Source: Tranzscheliella williamsii
Taxonomy: Eukaryota > Basidiomycota > Ustilaginomycetes > Ustilaginales > Ustilaginaceae
DNA: 64,000 nucleotides
Direction: 5' to 3'
NCBI GenBank assembly: GCA_023212725.1
Contig: JALBYF010000012.1
Coordinates: 186,001-250,000, forward strand
Part shown: in pieces, positions 10,301-20,451 of the stretch
How the letters are laid out: each line of letters begins with the position of its first letter
Numbering within the stretch: position 1 is the stretch's first letter
The notes under the pieces: generated by a model
Databases searched by the model: none
What the model was told of the DNA's origin: nothing
Seen by the model: the letters and a program-made list of their open reading frames with translations, nothing else
Translations under genes and position numbers: made by a program

Positions 10301-12934
10301 AAATGCGCCCGAATCTCGGCTTGACGCCGAGTCCTTAGTCGAGGCGGAACCGGTCAGCGTCTTCCAGAGCCAGCTGTAAGGTTTAGCCTTTCCGCGACTC
10401 GATGGGTTGGTTCGGTCTGCTGATCCGAGCACTGTATGGTCTCCACTGTTGTCCTTGCTATCCGTTTCATCGAGGTTATGCGAAGTGGCAGACAGAATAG
10501 CATCGGTCGAGGCCACCAGTGCTTTCGCTTTGCCAATGGGCTCAAGGGGCAGGAAGCCACGTGCGAAAGTGTTGACAGAACGAATGGAACCGGGTCGGGA
10601 AACTGCCTTTGATGACACAGGGGGCAGTATCTGCGACATTGGCCGGCTCGGCATTGAGGGGCGTACACTGTCCTCAGCTGCAAAGAAGCGGGTTTTTGAC
10701 GGAGACGAAGGTACTGAGTGTTCATGCTCGGAGGCGTCCTCCCGCAAAGTGCTCTCGCGTCCGAGTCGTGATGCACGTGCTGAATTGCCAGTGAGGGTCT
10801 TTGCACCAGGTTTGGTAGGCGAGACGGAAGAAGCGGGGGAGATTGGCTGGGCGATGGAGGCACCGAAACCGGAGCTAGCATTACGGCGGAGACTGGGCCC
10901 TTGAATTTCGCTATTGGCCGAATTGCCGACGGCAGGGTCCGGAACCTTGGAGCTGGATTTGATCTGAGGTCTTGTCTCTTTGAAGATATCACGGTCAAAC
11001 CGCTCGCGCGCCAGTCGACGCTGCTCTCTAGGTGGTAAGCCCAACAGAGCTAGGTCTGAGGTCTCACTGTTGAGGCCCTCTGAGACAAAGCCTGAGCTAG
11101 AAGGACCAGCATAGCGAGGGAGGTAGAAGGACGACTGCACCGACGAAGACTTGTTTGCTTGCTTCAGATCGAGGTAGGGGATGGCTATGTCGGAGATTTG
11201 GTTCTCCATGATACCCAACATCTGCACCTCGTACATCTTGCAACGTGGGACGAACCGATCTGCGCGGAAGGGCTTATCTTGCTGCAGATTGTAGAAGCTA
11301 CAATCGATCCAGTGAGGCATTGAATAAAAGTCTTCCTGCTCTTCCATCGGCTTTTTGGAATCGAAATAGAGGGGGTCGGGAAGGTGCGCAGGAGTAGAGG
11401 TTGCCAAGCGGGCGGATGAATGCCTTGACGGAAGAGAAGGCCTGTTGGGCCTTTGAGATGTCATGCCAGGACCTGTAGCTGCATGACGGCGCTTGGACCA
11501 GCTTCCACCGCCGTACTGGCTGTTCTTGAGTTCAGAGGGATCAGGGTAATGCGACTTGAAGTGGAACAATGGAACAGAATGCAATGGCATCTTGGTGAGA
11601 CAGACAAGGTCAAGTCCAGTTCCGTTCTCGATCATCCTTTCGGTGGTGACTCGTAAAAGCTTCTTGTCGACTTCGAAATGACCGGTGCCGGCGGTGACAA
11701 AGACCATGGACAGCCCTGTTCGGTTGAGATCGCGATCAATGTAGTGCTCATCGAAAGGATTGAGCGCCAAGTTGACCGCTTCCAGCAGATTCCCCTCGTA
11801 GGAGTAGGACAAGCGACCAGCCATGTGCACACGGTCTCGTATGAGGTCTGCGTGGAGCTCTTCCTGTGACGCGGCTGGACCGGAAATGGGACGGCGAAGA
11901 AGAAGAATGTCATGCTGGAAGCGGAAAAACTCTTCCTTCAGCATGGTCATAACGACATCCCAGTCACAGTTGGATTCGAGATCGACGACGACCTTGTAAT
12001 AGTCGATATAGTATCTACCTTGCAAGTCTTGCCGGATGGGCCCTTCCAGCATATGTAGCTCTGATTCCTCGTAGTGGACGCGGGCAAAGAGGATCACGGT
12101 GAGGATATGGTTCGTCGGCACGGCTCTCCAACGCCGAAGAAGTTCAGGGATGAAGCCCTGAAGCGCCTTCTCGTAGTAGATCTCGCCATCCTCGTCGAAC
12201 TCCCACATTTCGCGAGCGAGTTGGATGAAAAGATTGTACTTGGCCGACTCGGATCTGAAGATCGCTTTGGTAGAGGCCGAGACATAGCCACTGGTGACCT
12301 TTCGTTCTCTGATGAAGATGCGGCCGATCGTCGCCCTCACGCTGCCGGCGAGCGTCACCTTCTGTCCACAGTAGACGCATGTGTCTTCGAGATTCTGGAA
12401 GACGCGCCACATCTCTGCCCTGCCGACGTATTGGTCTCTGAAGTAGAGCTCGACATGGTCGATGGTGAAGTCTTGCCTGGATACCCTTGATAAGACAGCT
12501 TCTGCGCGGTTGTAGAATCCATAGTTGGTGGCAACACTCTTGGAGACGCTAATCTGAAGGTGGCCCTGCCGGGCTACAAACTCAGGATCTGCCAAAGCTT
12601 GGGAGACGGTGAAGACGAACGATGCCCTTTCGAAGCGCTTGTTACGATTCCTGGGGCCATAAGGGATGCTAGTGTTTGCTGATCTGCCGCCATCCGGCAG
12701 GGTAAGCTCGAGAAGGTCGGATTCTGTGAGACCGGGCAGCGAGAAGTCGGGATTGAGGACAACATCGTTGCGGGAGAAGTTGGGCGGATCATGCGTCCAT
12801 AGTGTGATAGGACGTTCGTTGATCTGCGGGCGCTGTTGGCGGGACGAGGAGGAGTGCCTTCGATCGCTGGTGCTACTGAATCTGTCGATGCTGACCGAGG
12901 TGGCCCTGCTGCCGGAGGGGAAGTTCGACGACAT
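7346..12934 (-). CDS. IML1: IML1/DEPDC5, GATOR1 (SEACIT) scaffold subunit
   Basis: A single-exon gene of 1,862 residues, longer than yeast Iml1 (about 1,580). The N-terminal part carries the Iml1 family block around residues 220-460 ([44 protein letters not shown]). A Ser-rich disordered stretch follows, then the [14 protein letters not shown] block, a DEP domain at about 1340-1425 ([39 protein letters not shown]) and the conserved C-terminal domain ([38 protein letters not shown]), ending in a Gln-rich tail. With NPR2 and NPR3 it forms the GTPase-activating complex that turns off TORC1 at the vacuole when amino acids are short. It is convergent with the ATP-grasp gene, 156 bases away. Confidence 0.95.
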   Translation of the reverse strand: MSSNFPSGSRATSVSIDRFSSTSDRRHSSSSRQQRPQINERPITLWTHDPPNFSRNDVVLNPDFSLPGLTESDLLELTLPDGGRSANTSIPYGPRNRNKRFERASFVFTVSQALADPEFVARQGHLQISVSKSVATNYGFYNRAEAVLSRVSRQDFTIDHVELYFRDQYVGRAEMWRVFQNLEDTCVYCGQKVTLAGSVRATIGRIFIRERKVTSGYVSASTKAIFRSESAKYNLFIQLAREMWEFDEDGEIYYEKALQGFIPELLRRWRAVPTNHILTVILFARVHYEESELHMLEGPIRQDLQGRYYIDYYKVVVDLESNCDWDVVMTMLKEEFFRFQHDILLLRRPISGPAASQEELHADLIRDRVHMAGRLSYSYEGNLLEAVNLALNPFDEHYIDRDLNRTGLSMVFVTAGTGHFEVDKKLLRVTTERMIENGTGLDLVCLTKMPLHSVPLFHFKSHYPDPSELKNSQYGGGSWSKRRHAATGPGMTSQRPNRPSLPSRHSSARLATSTPAHLPDPLYFDSKKPMEEQEDFYSMPHWIDCSFYNLQQDKPFRADRFVPRCKMYEVQMLGIMENQISDIAIPYLDLKQANKSSSVQSSFYLPRYAGPSSSGFVSEGLNSETSDLALLGLPPREQRRLARERFDRDIFKETRPQIKSSSKVPDPAVGNSANSEIQGPSLRRNASSGFGASIAQPISPASSVSPTKPGAKTLTGNSARASRLGRESTLREDASEHEHSVPSSPSKTRFFAAEDSVRPSMPSRPMSQILPPVSSKAVSRPGSIRSVNTFARGFLPLEPIGKAKALVASTDAILSATSHNLDETDSKDNSGDHTVLGSADRTNPSSRGKAKPYSWLWKTLTGSASTKDSASSRDSGAFSSTQDALSTPATRRIQEVLSSQLRQQAGASGKDRSPSRMSAAAPGILSRSSSLLSVRESSGPAPIRIPSQLAQKTRHEQQVEEKILRDQDAYEQQLEDEEARQRYAQRAQVEKQTLVNPSNPSKNLRSSTSQLLRWQHLFPRRLNHHAVKWRSMTTPACLPLTTLYLPTENDLASMWSEHPHTTSISAETASFLLKKSSSTHPALAVLREMTYHRLAQGYQFIVPASKQIQTASSRKLINPNAFSLRWPSELLQPGNLSTGNPIFLSVSSQIHRISYDRSTSAINVKRYVRNVDYSTDPTDYACCIWPRHLTGYQTVKARFSYPDVAGYNWTYLDSLIAGYVDEKFVESLRYWRTRFVLVPSEESPPPMKAPTGEDLDDEEIRLIGTDKLAELFHKARYVRSREERDLVHVQRFLPTSLDPAMSLQDDDFMKQLAEENARQRAQPSFAKKRVQKSLTGRALDVVAKDMRSGGLVINDRIWHRMLYQDTFTGADFVTWMCSEYSDVRSRDDAVEWGIKLMEQGLFEHVHKAHGFLDGHYFYRLKSEYTGSRATKSWFRGTDSQRGSFGEKEPVSRPLVHSSNSAIAGDSKRQNSREYSDSSTAAHATPAPSPRASAGSHSRNSSLHIQQPSSLTMSSSLKRPKKFQLSRSTLIDVDQGRRSDRAEVAILHHDIAHNPANGFNFQIHWLSTSSRCIEDTVQSWTRTVERYGLRLIEAPIGQIKDVSLHNPFQAPLQIELALPPPAPSTYAHKLPQGTLPELWFEYTLLRRWGFVLDQEASSRYPKDVEITYSSRPNEFEYSQFVHRSGVAFVQVLGGMDGFLWLNNRLFNSHAGSGQRQSHQQHQPHPRPGERDTRSAPLPGSHSQGQSPGQETDADKVRQEFSAFCSDKESLRKFYRQVLAQVMQVEREEDERERLTNEYVNSVMDYHEQQQEQQQLDCANSTKSRQGSHHSSHSGRFSREGVMLALAQISPMATKEDDPSQQAI

Positions 12935-13639
12935 GCCAGCTGGCTACTCCAGCATCAACGCTGGCACTGGCACTTTGTGAGCGCAGCAGCACAGCAGCGT
13001 CGGAAGGTATAAGCTGAGGCGAAGCGTTCAGGGAAGCGACATTCTGGCTTTACTTCTGGAAGCCGCGGGCCAACGCTTCAGTTGACAGGTTGGATGGCTG
13101 CGATCGGTAGATGCGACTGCCAACGGACTCAGCACTCCGGTCTGCTGCTTCCGTCAGACAATTCGCGCTTTCGCCCTTGGTAGGGAAAGCCAGGATCGAT
13201 AGCGGCTGATCCGGTGGCTGGCAGGCGGATAAGCGAAGTCAACGCGTCCTGGCAATGGCTTTGCGCAGTCACAAATGTGATAACAGAAGCAAGGTAGCCG
13301 TCAAGATAGCCATCCTGAAGAGGTCTGAATGGGCGGACCAACACCTGAGAATCATGAATCGCTCCCACGCGCAAATCGGGGGAGAGCGTGCCGATGCCAA
13401 CGATTGGCCCCGATGCGGGCGTTGCAAATCTTGAATCAGCAGTCATAGGAAGTTATTCACGTTAGCGTGGGTCGAGCGGGAGAGGTGCAACACTTGCATG
13501 CTTATACGGAGCTTTTCTTCATCGCCTTCCTCTCCGCCACCTCGTTCCATCACCGTCGCAAGGGAGCGTGTCTGTCACTGTTGCCAACCCGCCAGCCTCT
13601 TCCGCGCGCCAAAGGTAGAGGGCTCGACTTCGACCTGCG
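12935..13639. promoter_or_regulatory. Divergent promoter region (IML1 / AUR1)
   Basis: These 705 bases separate two divergent starts and must hold both promoters. A 105-codon minus-strand open frame has no domain and is not called. I see no repeat or clear binding site. Confidence 0.5.
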
Positions 13640-15112
13640 ATGGCGACAGCCTATCCAAACCAGCCGAGCGCCAGCGGGCCCAGGCTGGCGGCGGGAGCTC
13701 CTGGCGCGTATCCAGGCCGCGTCTTCCAGCTCTCGCCCAAAGCTCGGCGCTACCTGCCGTCGGGCCTTCACTACCTGCTTTCGCGTATACTGGCCGCAGC
13801 GTCGCGCCTCTCCTTTTCGACGTCGGTGCAGGAGAACCTCGACAAGTTCCGTGCGTGGCAACCGACGCGCGGTGAACGCATCAAGTATGGCTTCTTGCTC
13901 TTCATCGCGACCTTTTCGGTGGTCATCATGGGCGAGCCAGGCTTCCCGTACAAGCTCATTATCCCGGCGCTGTACATCACGACGCTGCTCTTCCCCGTCA
14001 CCTCGCAGTTCTTCCTCCCGGCAGCGCCCATCTTTGCCTGGCTCATCCTCTTCTACTCGTGTCGCTTCATGCCCGCGGCGCTTCGGCCGCACATTTGGGT
14101 GTCGGTGCTGCCCACGCTCGAGACGATCTGGTACGGCGCCAACATCTCGGACATTCTGACGCAGTTCGGCCATCCCGTGCTCGACATTCTCGCCTGGCTC
14201 CCGTACGGCCTTATCCACTTCGCCGCGCCATTCTTCGTCGCCGCCTTCTTGTTTGTCTTTGCGCCACCGGGTGCGGTCAAGGTGTATGCGAGCGCGTTTG
14301 GATTTATGATGCTGGTCGGCGTCATGATTCAGATCCTCTTCCCGTGCGCTCCGCCGTGGTACGAGCTGCGCGAGGGGTTGACGCCGGCCAACTACGGGAT
14401 GCGTGGTTCGCCCGCCGGGCTGGCGCGGATCGATGCTCTCTTCCACTCGCACGGATACACGCTCACCTTTACCGGCGCGCCGGTGGTGTTTGGCGCGTTC
14501 CCGTCGCTTCACGCGGGCAATGCGACGATCAAGGCGCTGTTTTGCAGCTACTTTTTCCCCGTGGTGATCCGCATTGGGCGGCTGCGGCTCGATGCGCGTG
14601 TGGTCTACTGGAGCTACTGCTTCTGGCTCTACTGGTGCACAATGTATCTGATGCATCACTACCTGATTGACCTGGTGGCGGGGTCGTGTCTGGCGACGTT
14701 CAGCTTCTACTTTTTCCTGACCGACGAGATGCGCGAGGCGATGGAGCAGCGGTATCCGTATCGCAACTCGGCGGCGGCGCCGGCGAGTGCTGCGCCTGCG
14801 GGGCATCGGCCGGATCAGGCGTTCGCGTCCGTGTCGCACGATGCGCTCTCGCTCGAGCCGCTTCCCAACGGCACGCGCGGCGACGAAGAGTCCCAGAAGC
14901 GCCCCGACGTTCTCTTCGCCCTCGACGATCCCGCCGACGCTGGCGACCTCGCTGGCTCCACCGCCGACGACAGTCGCCGTCGCCACGACGCAGCCGCCCT
15001 CCTCGCTCGCACCGCCTCGCCCCTCCCCCGCGCTCGCTCCCCCGTCCCGCCCACTCCCCCCGCCCGCAAGTCCAGAGACAGCTTCGACAACTGGGCCCAC
15101 CAAGACCCATAG
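13640..15112 (+). CDS. AUR1: Inositol phosphorylceramide synthase catalytic subunit
   Basis: A single-exon gene of 490 residues; yeast Aur1 has 401. There are several hydrophobic membrane segments between residues ~80 and ~370. The two catalytic motifs of this phosphatase-like lipid transferase family are visible: FPSLHAGNATIKALF at about 288-302 and MHHYLIDLVAG at about 338-348, which supply the active-site His residues. Upstream are the family-typical stretches NLDKFRAWQPTRGERIKYGF and AWLILFYSCRFMPAALRPH. The last ~120 residues are a polar, low-complexity tail. The enzyme transfers phosphoinositol from phosphatidylinositol to ceramide in the Golgi. It is essential in yeast and is the target of aureobasidin A. 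Confidence 0.96.
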   Translation: MATAYPNQPSASGPRLAAGAPGAYPGRVFQLSPKARRYLPSGLHYLLSRILAAASRLSFSTSVQENLDKFRAWQPTRGERIKYGFLLFIATFSVVIMGEPGFPYKLIIPALYITTLLFPVTSQFFLPAAPIFAWLILFYSCRFMPAALRPHIWVSVLPTLETIWYGANISDILTQFGHPVLDILAWLPYGLIHFAAPFFVAAFLFVFAPPGAVKVYASAFGFMMLVGVMIQILFPCAPPWYELREGLTPANYGMRGSPAGLARIDALFHSHGYTLTFTGAPVVFGAFPSLHAGNATIKALFCSYFFPVVIRIGRLRLDARVVYWSYCFWLYWCTMYLMHHYLIDLVAGSCLATFSFYFFLTDEMREAMEQRYPYRNSAAAPASAAPAGHRPDQAFASVSHDALSLEPLPNGTRGDEESQKRPDVLFALDDPADAGDLAGSTADDSRRRHDAAALLARTASPLPRARSPVPPTPPARKSRDSFDNWAHQDP

Positions 15113-15448
15113 ACACTTCGCCCGCACCCCTGTACAATCTCAACCCCTCCCCGCCCCATCCCTGTGCAACCCCCTCGCTTTACTCTGCCGCCCGCAGATT
15201 CCCCCGCCGGACTCGGCCGCCACCGTCCGCGACAAAACGCATCACAACCGGTGGCCGTATCCCTCCCCCCTCTGCAGTAGCTACCCACGCGCTGCAGACG
15301 CACGTAGCAGTCTGTACTCTAAACCCTCCCCATGGCCACAGCGAGACAGGGCCCAGACGTCCACTGGAAGCATAACATAATACGATTCAGACCAGGGCAA
15401 CGACGCTAAAAACACATGGATACAACGGACAGAGTGGTTGGGGATAGA
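15113..15448. other. Convergent intergenic region (AUR1 / HAM1-like)
   Basis: These 336 bases hold the 3' ends of two convergent genes. The sequence is C-rich next to AUR1. I see no gene or repeat. Confidence 0.5.
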
Positions 15449-18181
15449 CTAGAGATCAATGTTGATGTCGAATGCGTCAGATCTCCAGCCAGCGTCGGAG
15501 CGCTCCTTGCGTTGCTGCTGGCGGGCCTCGCGGCTGAGTTTCTTGGCCTCGGACTTGACGTTCTTGCCAGTCTCGCTGGCGTCGATCGAGAAGCCCTCGA
15601 CGCCCTGGCGCGCCTGCTGGACGGCCTCCTTGGCGCCGTAGCGCGCCTGGTCGGCGGCCTGGCGGACGTCCTGGACGCCCTGGCGGACCGTCTGCTCGAG
15701 CTGCTCGTACTCCTCCATCTTCTCCTTGGCATAACGGAACGGACCGCCGCGGCCGGGAAGCAGCTGCTTCGAGTACGAGGCACCGATCGCCAGCTTGAAC
15801 TCGTTGTGCGGGCCCTCGATGCGGACACCGTCAGCAAGGCCGACCTGCGTCGTGGGCTGCGCTGAGCTGCGTCCGTACGGCTCAAAGGCGTCTGTGTCGG
15901 GCGCAAAAATGGCCTTCAGATAGGCCTTGGTGGAGATGCCCTGGCCATTCTGGGCAGCCGTCTTGGTGTAGCTGTTGACGACCTTGGCGCGCTGCTGTGC
16001 CGCCCACATGGCGCGGTCCTTGTTCTGCAACCAAGACTTGATCTGTTCCTCCAGCAGCTGCTGGAAGACCTTTCGAATGGTGGGGCGGACAAAGGGCATG
16101 ATGAAGAAGTTGAGGAACCAGTGCTTGGTCTGTCGAACCTTGACATGGAACGACGACATGTCGACGCTGACCTTCTTGACCTTGTAGAACGACTCGGCAT
16201 CATCCTCATCTGCGTTCTCGAGCTTGACCACAAAGCTGGTGCCGTTGCGTCCGCCGAGGTCGAGGTCCAACAATCCGTAATCCTCCCAGCCGAACCATCC
16301 AGTCTTCTTGTTGATGTAGTAGGCGACATCAGCGGCCTTGACGCGGAGGCCTTCGATTTCAAGGTAGAGGCTCGTGTCAAAGTTGCTACCCATCGATGCC
16401 CTTCGCTGTTCGAGGGTGAGGTCATTTCGGTTGATGACGCGAACACGGTCAGGGACAAAGGAGGCGTGGGAGGCCGTAAGGGAGAGATCATCAATGACGA
16501 CATCGGCCTCATGAGAGATAAACTCGATACGGGGAAAGGGGATCGAATGGATCTCGTTGATGAGACGAGGGATAAATACCTCGATCGAGTCGCGGACCAG
16601 TCCACCGGCCTGGTCGCGCAGGTCGGCAAAGAGGTTGAAGAAGCCTTGAGCCCCGGAGCCAAAGGTGCGCTGCAAGTCAATGAAGTTGACATCCGAGCCG
16701 AGCTTCTCGACACGTTGGGCCAACTCGCGCAGTTCGGCATCGTCCTCGACACCCTCGACAAAGGTAGAAACCTCGTCGAGGCATTCGGTAAAGTCGCCGC
16801 GAAGCTTCTCGAGCTGCTTGTTGGCTTCTTTGCCAGTAGAGTTAAAGAGGCGCTGAGCTCGGTCGTACAGGTTGTGAACCATTCGGTTCGACCTGTTGGT
16901 CTGGATAAATCCTTCCTGGTTGAGAGCTCGGTCGAGGAACTTCTTGCTGTCCTCGATAAAGCTGCGCAACTCCTTGCTATCCTTGTTACTCTCTGAATCG
17001 TAGATCTCCTTAGCGTGTTGGAAGAGCCCCTCGAACGACTTTTGAACGGGGTCGAGCGGCCGGTTAGCAAAGGTCTCGAGAATGTTCTTAAGCTGGTCGA
17101 AAGCCTCGTGAAGGTTCTCGTTCGCCTCGGCCTCAGGCGAGTCAATGTCAATGTCGGTCTGCTCCTTGGCCTTGACGGCAACATCCTGGACAATTTCGGC
17201 CCACTTGTTGCCAATGCTGTAGATGCCGTTGATTGCCTTCTTAAAGTCTGGGTCGCGCTCAACACTATCAATGATCTGTTTAACCCGTTCGAGGAAGGCA
17301 TCCTTGGCATCGTCAGGGGACTTTTCGTCAACCCAGCGGGCGGCCTGTTTGGCGCTGGCCTGGAGGTTGTCTTGGACGCTCTTGGCGCCAGACTGAGCAG
17401 AGTTCTTGGCCTGTTCAAGATCCTTCTTGGAAGGAGCGCGGAGATCGATGGCGTCGCCACGCTTTTGCCTTTCTTCTTGGCTTGGTCTCAACTTGCTCTC
17501 GGCGCCACCTGCCTTGTCAGCAGCGGTGGCAGCCGCGTCGGCGGTCAGATCTCGGAGTAGGAACTGAATATCGGCCAGGAGGTCTCGGAAGGCCTTGGAG
17601 GTAATAAGGAGCTGGCCGACCTGTTGGATATCACCAAGAACGCGCTTGGTGTCCTGCTTGGCTTCAGCTGTGAGGCCATCGGCGCCGACGGAAGATGCGC
17701 TTGGGAGCGATGCCGAGATGCCACCTTCATCGGTGATGTTGATGGTAGATTGCGAGGTTTGGTAGAGGAACTTCTGAATCTTGTCGTCGCCATTCTTGCT
17801 GTCGCCGATGCGTTCGATACAGGCAAGGACGCCCTTGATGTCCTGGACTACCTTGGCGCCCTGCTGGCTGAGGTTGGTGGAACCCGAGATGGAGCGCTCG
17901 TCAAGCACGGGGCTCGACATGATGGCCTCAATGACCGAGTTGAGCTGCTTCTGGCTGGGCAACTTGCCTGCGCGGACGGCTCCCACCATCTGCGCGATTC
18001 GAGAGAGGGTTGGACGCGAAGGGGCGGCGTCGCGCGCCTGCTGGGCGAGTTGATCAGGGTCTACACCATAGCCTCGAGCGGTAGCCTTGATATCGCGCTT
18101 GGCCTGGCTCGCGACCTGCTCGGCATGCTGCCTCCCATCACGGTTGTGAGTGGGCAGGAGGGGCTCTCGTTCGGACGACAT
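15449..18181 (-). CDS. HAM1-like (DUF4449) membrane/lipid-associated protein
   Basis: I start the protein at the ATG at 18179-18181 (MSSEREPLLPTHNRDGRQ), giving 910 residues. The frame stays open for 61 more codons upstream, but that stretch looks like 5' UTR. An acidic EREPLLP start is common in fungal proteins of this group. The N-terminal ~500 residues are helical and charged (ARDAAPSRPTLSRIAQMVGA, KLPSQKQLNSVIEAIMSSP, then repeated KKFLDRAL-like helices). The part from ~525 to ~740 (FIPRLINEIHSIPFPRIEFI, then TGWFGWEDYGLLDLDLGGR) matches the HAM1-like/DUF4449 domain, which resembles lipid-binding BPI/SMP-type folds. The C-terminal 100 residues are a repetitive amphipathic helix (VRQGVQDVRQAADQARYG). 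The exact function is unknown to me. Confidence 0.82.
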   Translation of the reverse strand: MSSEREPLLPTHNRDGRQHAEQVASQAKRDIKATARGYGVDPDQLAQQARDAAPSRPTLSRIAQMVGAVRAGKLPSQKQLNSVIEAIMSSPVLDERSISGSTNLSQQGAKVVQDIKGVLACIERIGDSKNGDDKIQKFLYQTSQSTINITDEGGISASLPSASSVGADGLTAEAKQDTKRVLGDIQQVGQLLITSKAFRDLLADIQFLLRDLTADAAATAADKAGGAESKLRPSQEERQKRGDAIDLRAPSKKDLEQAKNSAQSGAKSVQDNLQASAKQAARWVDEKSPDDAKDAFLERVKQIIDSVERDPDFKKAINGIYSIGNKWAEIVQDVAVKAKEQTDIDIDSPEAEANENLHEAFDQLKNILETFANRPLDPVQKSFEGLFQHAKEIYDSESNKDSKELRSFIEDSKKFLDRALNQEGFIQTNRSNRMVHNLYDRAQRLFNSTGKEANKQLEKLRGDFTECLDEVSTFVEGVEDDAELRELAQRVEKLGSDVNFIDLQRTFGSGAQGFFNLFADLRDQAGGLVRDSIEVFIPRLINEIHSIPFPRIEFISHEADVVIDDLSLTASHASFVPDRVRVINRNDLTLEQRRASMGSNFDTSLYLEIEGLRVKAADVAYYINKKTGWFGWEDYGLLDLDLGGRNGTSFVVKLENADEDDAESFYKVKKVSVDMSSFHVKVRQTKHWFLNFFIMPFVRPTIRKVFQQLLEEQIKSWLQNKDRAMWAAQQRAKVVNSYTKTAAQNGQGISTKAYLKAIFAPDTDAFEPYGRSSAQPTTQVGLADGVRIEGPHNEFKLAIGASYSKQLLPGRGGPFRYAKEKMEEYEQLEQTVRQGVQDVRQAADQARYGAKEAVQQARQGVEGFSIDASETGKNVKSEAKKLSREARQQQRKERSDAGWRSDAFDINIDL

Positions 18182-19558
18182 ACTGATAGCAGAGTCGCAC
18201 AAGAAAAGAAGCGAAGTAGGGTTGCGGGAAGAGCTTTTTCGAAGAAGACGCTGACGAAAGGAAGAGTGCCAGGGAGAAGGGCAGTAAAGTGCACGGGTAT
18301 TGTCAATCCTACTGGCTTGGAAGAAAAGAGACGTGCTGGATCTTAAACGGGGAGGAGGCGACAAGCTTAAGTATGGGCTCGAGCTGGGGTGGGCGGAAGA
18401 GGGCTAGGCTTCGAAGTGCCACACAATGAAAGCAGCCGATGACGAGCAAGAAGCATCGGAAGCATCGTCGTCATGGGCTGGCATGGAAGCTGGCACAGAG
18501 GCACGCAAGGCAGAAGAACAGTTGAACGCGCGGCGAGCTGAGCGATTACAGCTGCAGAGGGAGTGCGGCTGATTCAGAATCCGGCTGCAAGCTAGCTTTG
18601 GCTTTGGCCTTGGCTTTGACGTTGGCTTTGGCTTTGGCTGCCTCGAGAACAGGACCCGTGACGATCGAGACGGCGCGCAGCCATAGCATCGGCCTGGGCC
18701 CTGGATTGACTGAGCTTGCTTGGCCTTTTGCGCGCCATCACAAAAGACTTTGCACATGGCTTTGCGAAAAAGACAGCCCCCACAATCACAATACAAGTGA
18801 CACGGTCGCCGATACAAGTCCTGGCACTTGTGACTGCTGAGCCAGGGTTTCTGTCTACGCCTGTCATATACGGCTGGCATGCAACTAACGGTCATAGCGG
18901 ACGTCGGAATCCAAATCACAGTCGTAATAACGAATATACAATTACAAGCACAGTTGATAAACTCAATAGAATCGCATGTGGACATGTATAGGGCGGAAGT
19001 GGAGGAGGACCCTTGCGCAACTCACCGTCATCGATCTGGCCATTACTGCTGTGCCCCCAATTCCAATCGGGAAGGGTCCTTCTCCCGCTTTGCCACTTTG
19101 CCGCGCTTTGCCACAACGGCTGTCTTCATGTGTGTTTTGCACAACAGCAGACGACAAAGATAGTGGAATAGCGACCCGCTGTCACTGCGCCAAGCATGGC
19201 ACGCAAGCAAAGGAGAAGAAGAAGGGTGCGATGGCACGGCGATGATGAAGCGCCGCTTCGTGGGGAAGCTATCATATGATGAGCTGCAGCTTCTCTGTTT
19301 GCTGACTGAGCACCGATCTGGAGAAGCACGAAGAAGCTGACGACGCGATTTAACAAATTCCGGTTCGGCTGTTTAATCGGGAGATGGACTTCTCTGTCCT
19401 CGCTGATCATGGACGTTTACAAAGATTGACTTGCATGACGATACTGCGGATGATCTCGCCATCAGCCGTCAAAGACATGCAGGTGGACAGCCGGGCGCTT
19501 GAGCATCTGTAAGCTTTGCGATCGTTGCGAGGACATCGTCGCCGGCGGCATCGTGCTG
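18182..19558. promoter_or_regulatory. Long divergent intergenic region (HAM1-like / NAA30)
   Basis: These 1.38 kb separate two divergent starts. They contain an imperfect hexamer array at 18595-18636. A 193-codon minus-strand frame across that array and several shorter frames are Cys/Ser-rich without domain similarity and are not called. The 61 codons just upstream of the HAM1-like start are probably its 5' UTR. Confidence 0.5.
18595..18636. repeat. Imperfect hexamer array (gctttg)7
   Basis: Seven consecutive hexamers are seen, five exactly gctttg and two variants (gccttg, acgttg). The array lies in non-coding DNA upstream of the HAM1-like gene. It is a simple microsatellite-like repeat; no function is implied. 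Confidence 0.85.
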
Positions 19559-20367
19559 ATGGACCTCGACGCAGCGATGGCAACATTGCCGCAAGCAACG
19601 GCGACGCTTGACCTCCAGACAGAGCCAGCGTGTCGAGATGCAGCGTTGCCAGGTGGGTCGCCGCCGCCGGGGACGGACGTGAGGATCGAGCTGGAGCCGT
19701 ACGCCGGCGAGCATCAGATGGCGTCGATCATTGATCTCATCGAAAAGGAGCTCTCGGAGCCGTACATTGTCTACACCTACCGCTACTTTGTCAATCAGTG
19801 GCCGGACCTCTGTTACCTGGCCTACGCCCACGTCGGCGACGAGCGCGGCGGGACATGCAAGCATCCGGTCGGCGTGATTGTGTGCAAGCTGGACCGGCAT
19901 CTGAAAGGGTCGCGCCGAATGCGTGGCTACATCGCCATGATCTCGGTCCGCGACGCGTGGCGCGGCCGCGGCCTCGCCAAGAAGCTCGTCAACATCGCCC
20001 TTCAGCAGATGCTCGACCAAGGCGCTCAGGAAGTCGTCCTCGAGACCGAGGCCGACAACACTGCCGCCCTCTCGCTCTACGAAAGCCTCGGCTTCCTCCG
20101 CGAAAAACGCCTCCATCGCTTCTATCTCAACGGTACGCATCCCGACTTCCCCCAACTCCCCAGCCGACACAACACAGTACTGACACATCCGAGTCTCGTC
20201 ACGACGTAGGCAAGGATTCTTTTCGCCTCATCCTTCCCATACCACCCGAAAAGCAACGCACGATACCGCCTTCAAACTATATACCAGGGCCGTATGGGGT
20301 CGTCCAGCCGCCGCAATTTCCACATCCGCCAAGACCAGCACGATCGACGGGCGACTTGATACTGTAG
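19559..20367 (+). CDS. NAA30: NatC catalytic subunit NAA30/MAK3 (2 exons)
   Basis: Exon 1 is 19559-20132 and exon 2 is 20210-20367, giving 243 residues. The 77-base intron has a gtacgc donor and tag acceptor. Splicing turns FYLNG into FYLNGKDSFRLILP, the usual end of the GNAT domain in this family; unspliced, the frame runs into about 25 unrelated residues. The start is the first in-frame ATG (MDLDAAMATLPQ). Diagnostic stretches are ELSEPYIVYTYRYFVNQWPD, the acetyl-CoA loop RDAWRGRGLAKKLVNIAL (about 130-147) and EADNTAALSLYESLGF. NatC acetylates protein N-termini that begin Met-Leu, Met-Ile, Met-Phe or Met-Trp. The last ~35 residues are a Pro-rich tail. Confidence 0.93.
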
Positions 20368-20451
20368 CTTGCATTTTAGTGTACGAGAAATTGCATTGGA
20401 ATTGCTGGCACCAGGCCTGCCCATGGTCAGGTTCGGCGGCAAGAAGGCTCG

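Noticed and set aside
13550..15127. 525-codon minus-strand open frame opposite AUR1
   Set aside because: Arg/Gly/Glu-rich shadow of a GC-rich gene; AUR1 on the other strand has clear catalytic motifs.
15916..17460. 514-codon Ser/Arg/Thr-rich frame inside the HAM1-like gene
   Set aside because: A frame-shifted shadow on the same strand; composition reflects codon bias of the real gene.
18404..18985. 193-codon minus-strand frame with Lys/Pro repeats
   Set aside because: The repeats are the translation of a gctttg microsatellite, and the rest is Cys/Ser-rich without similarity.
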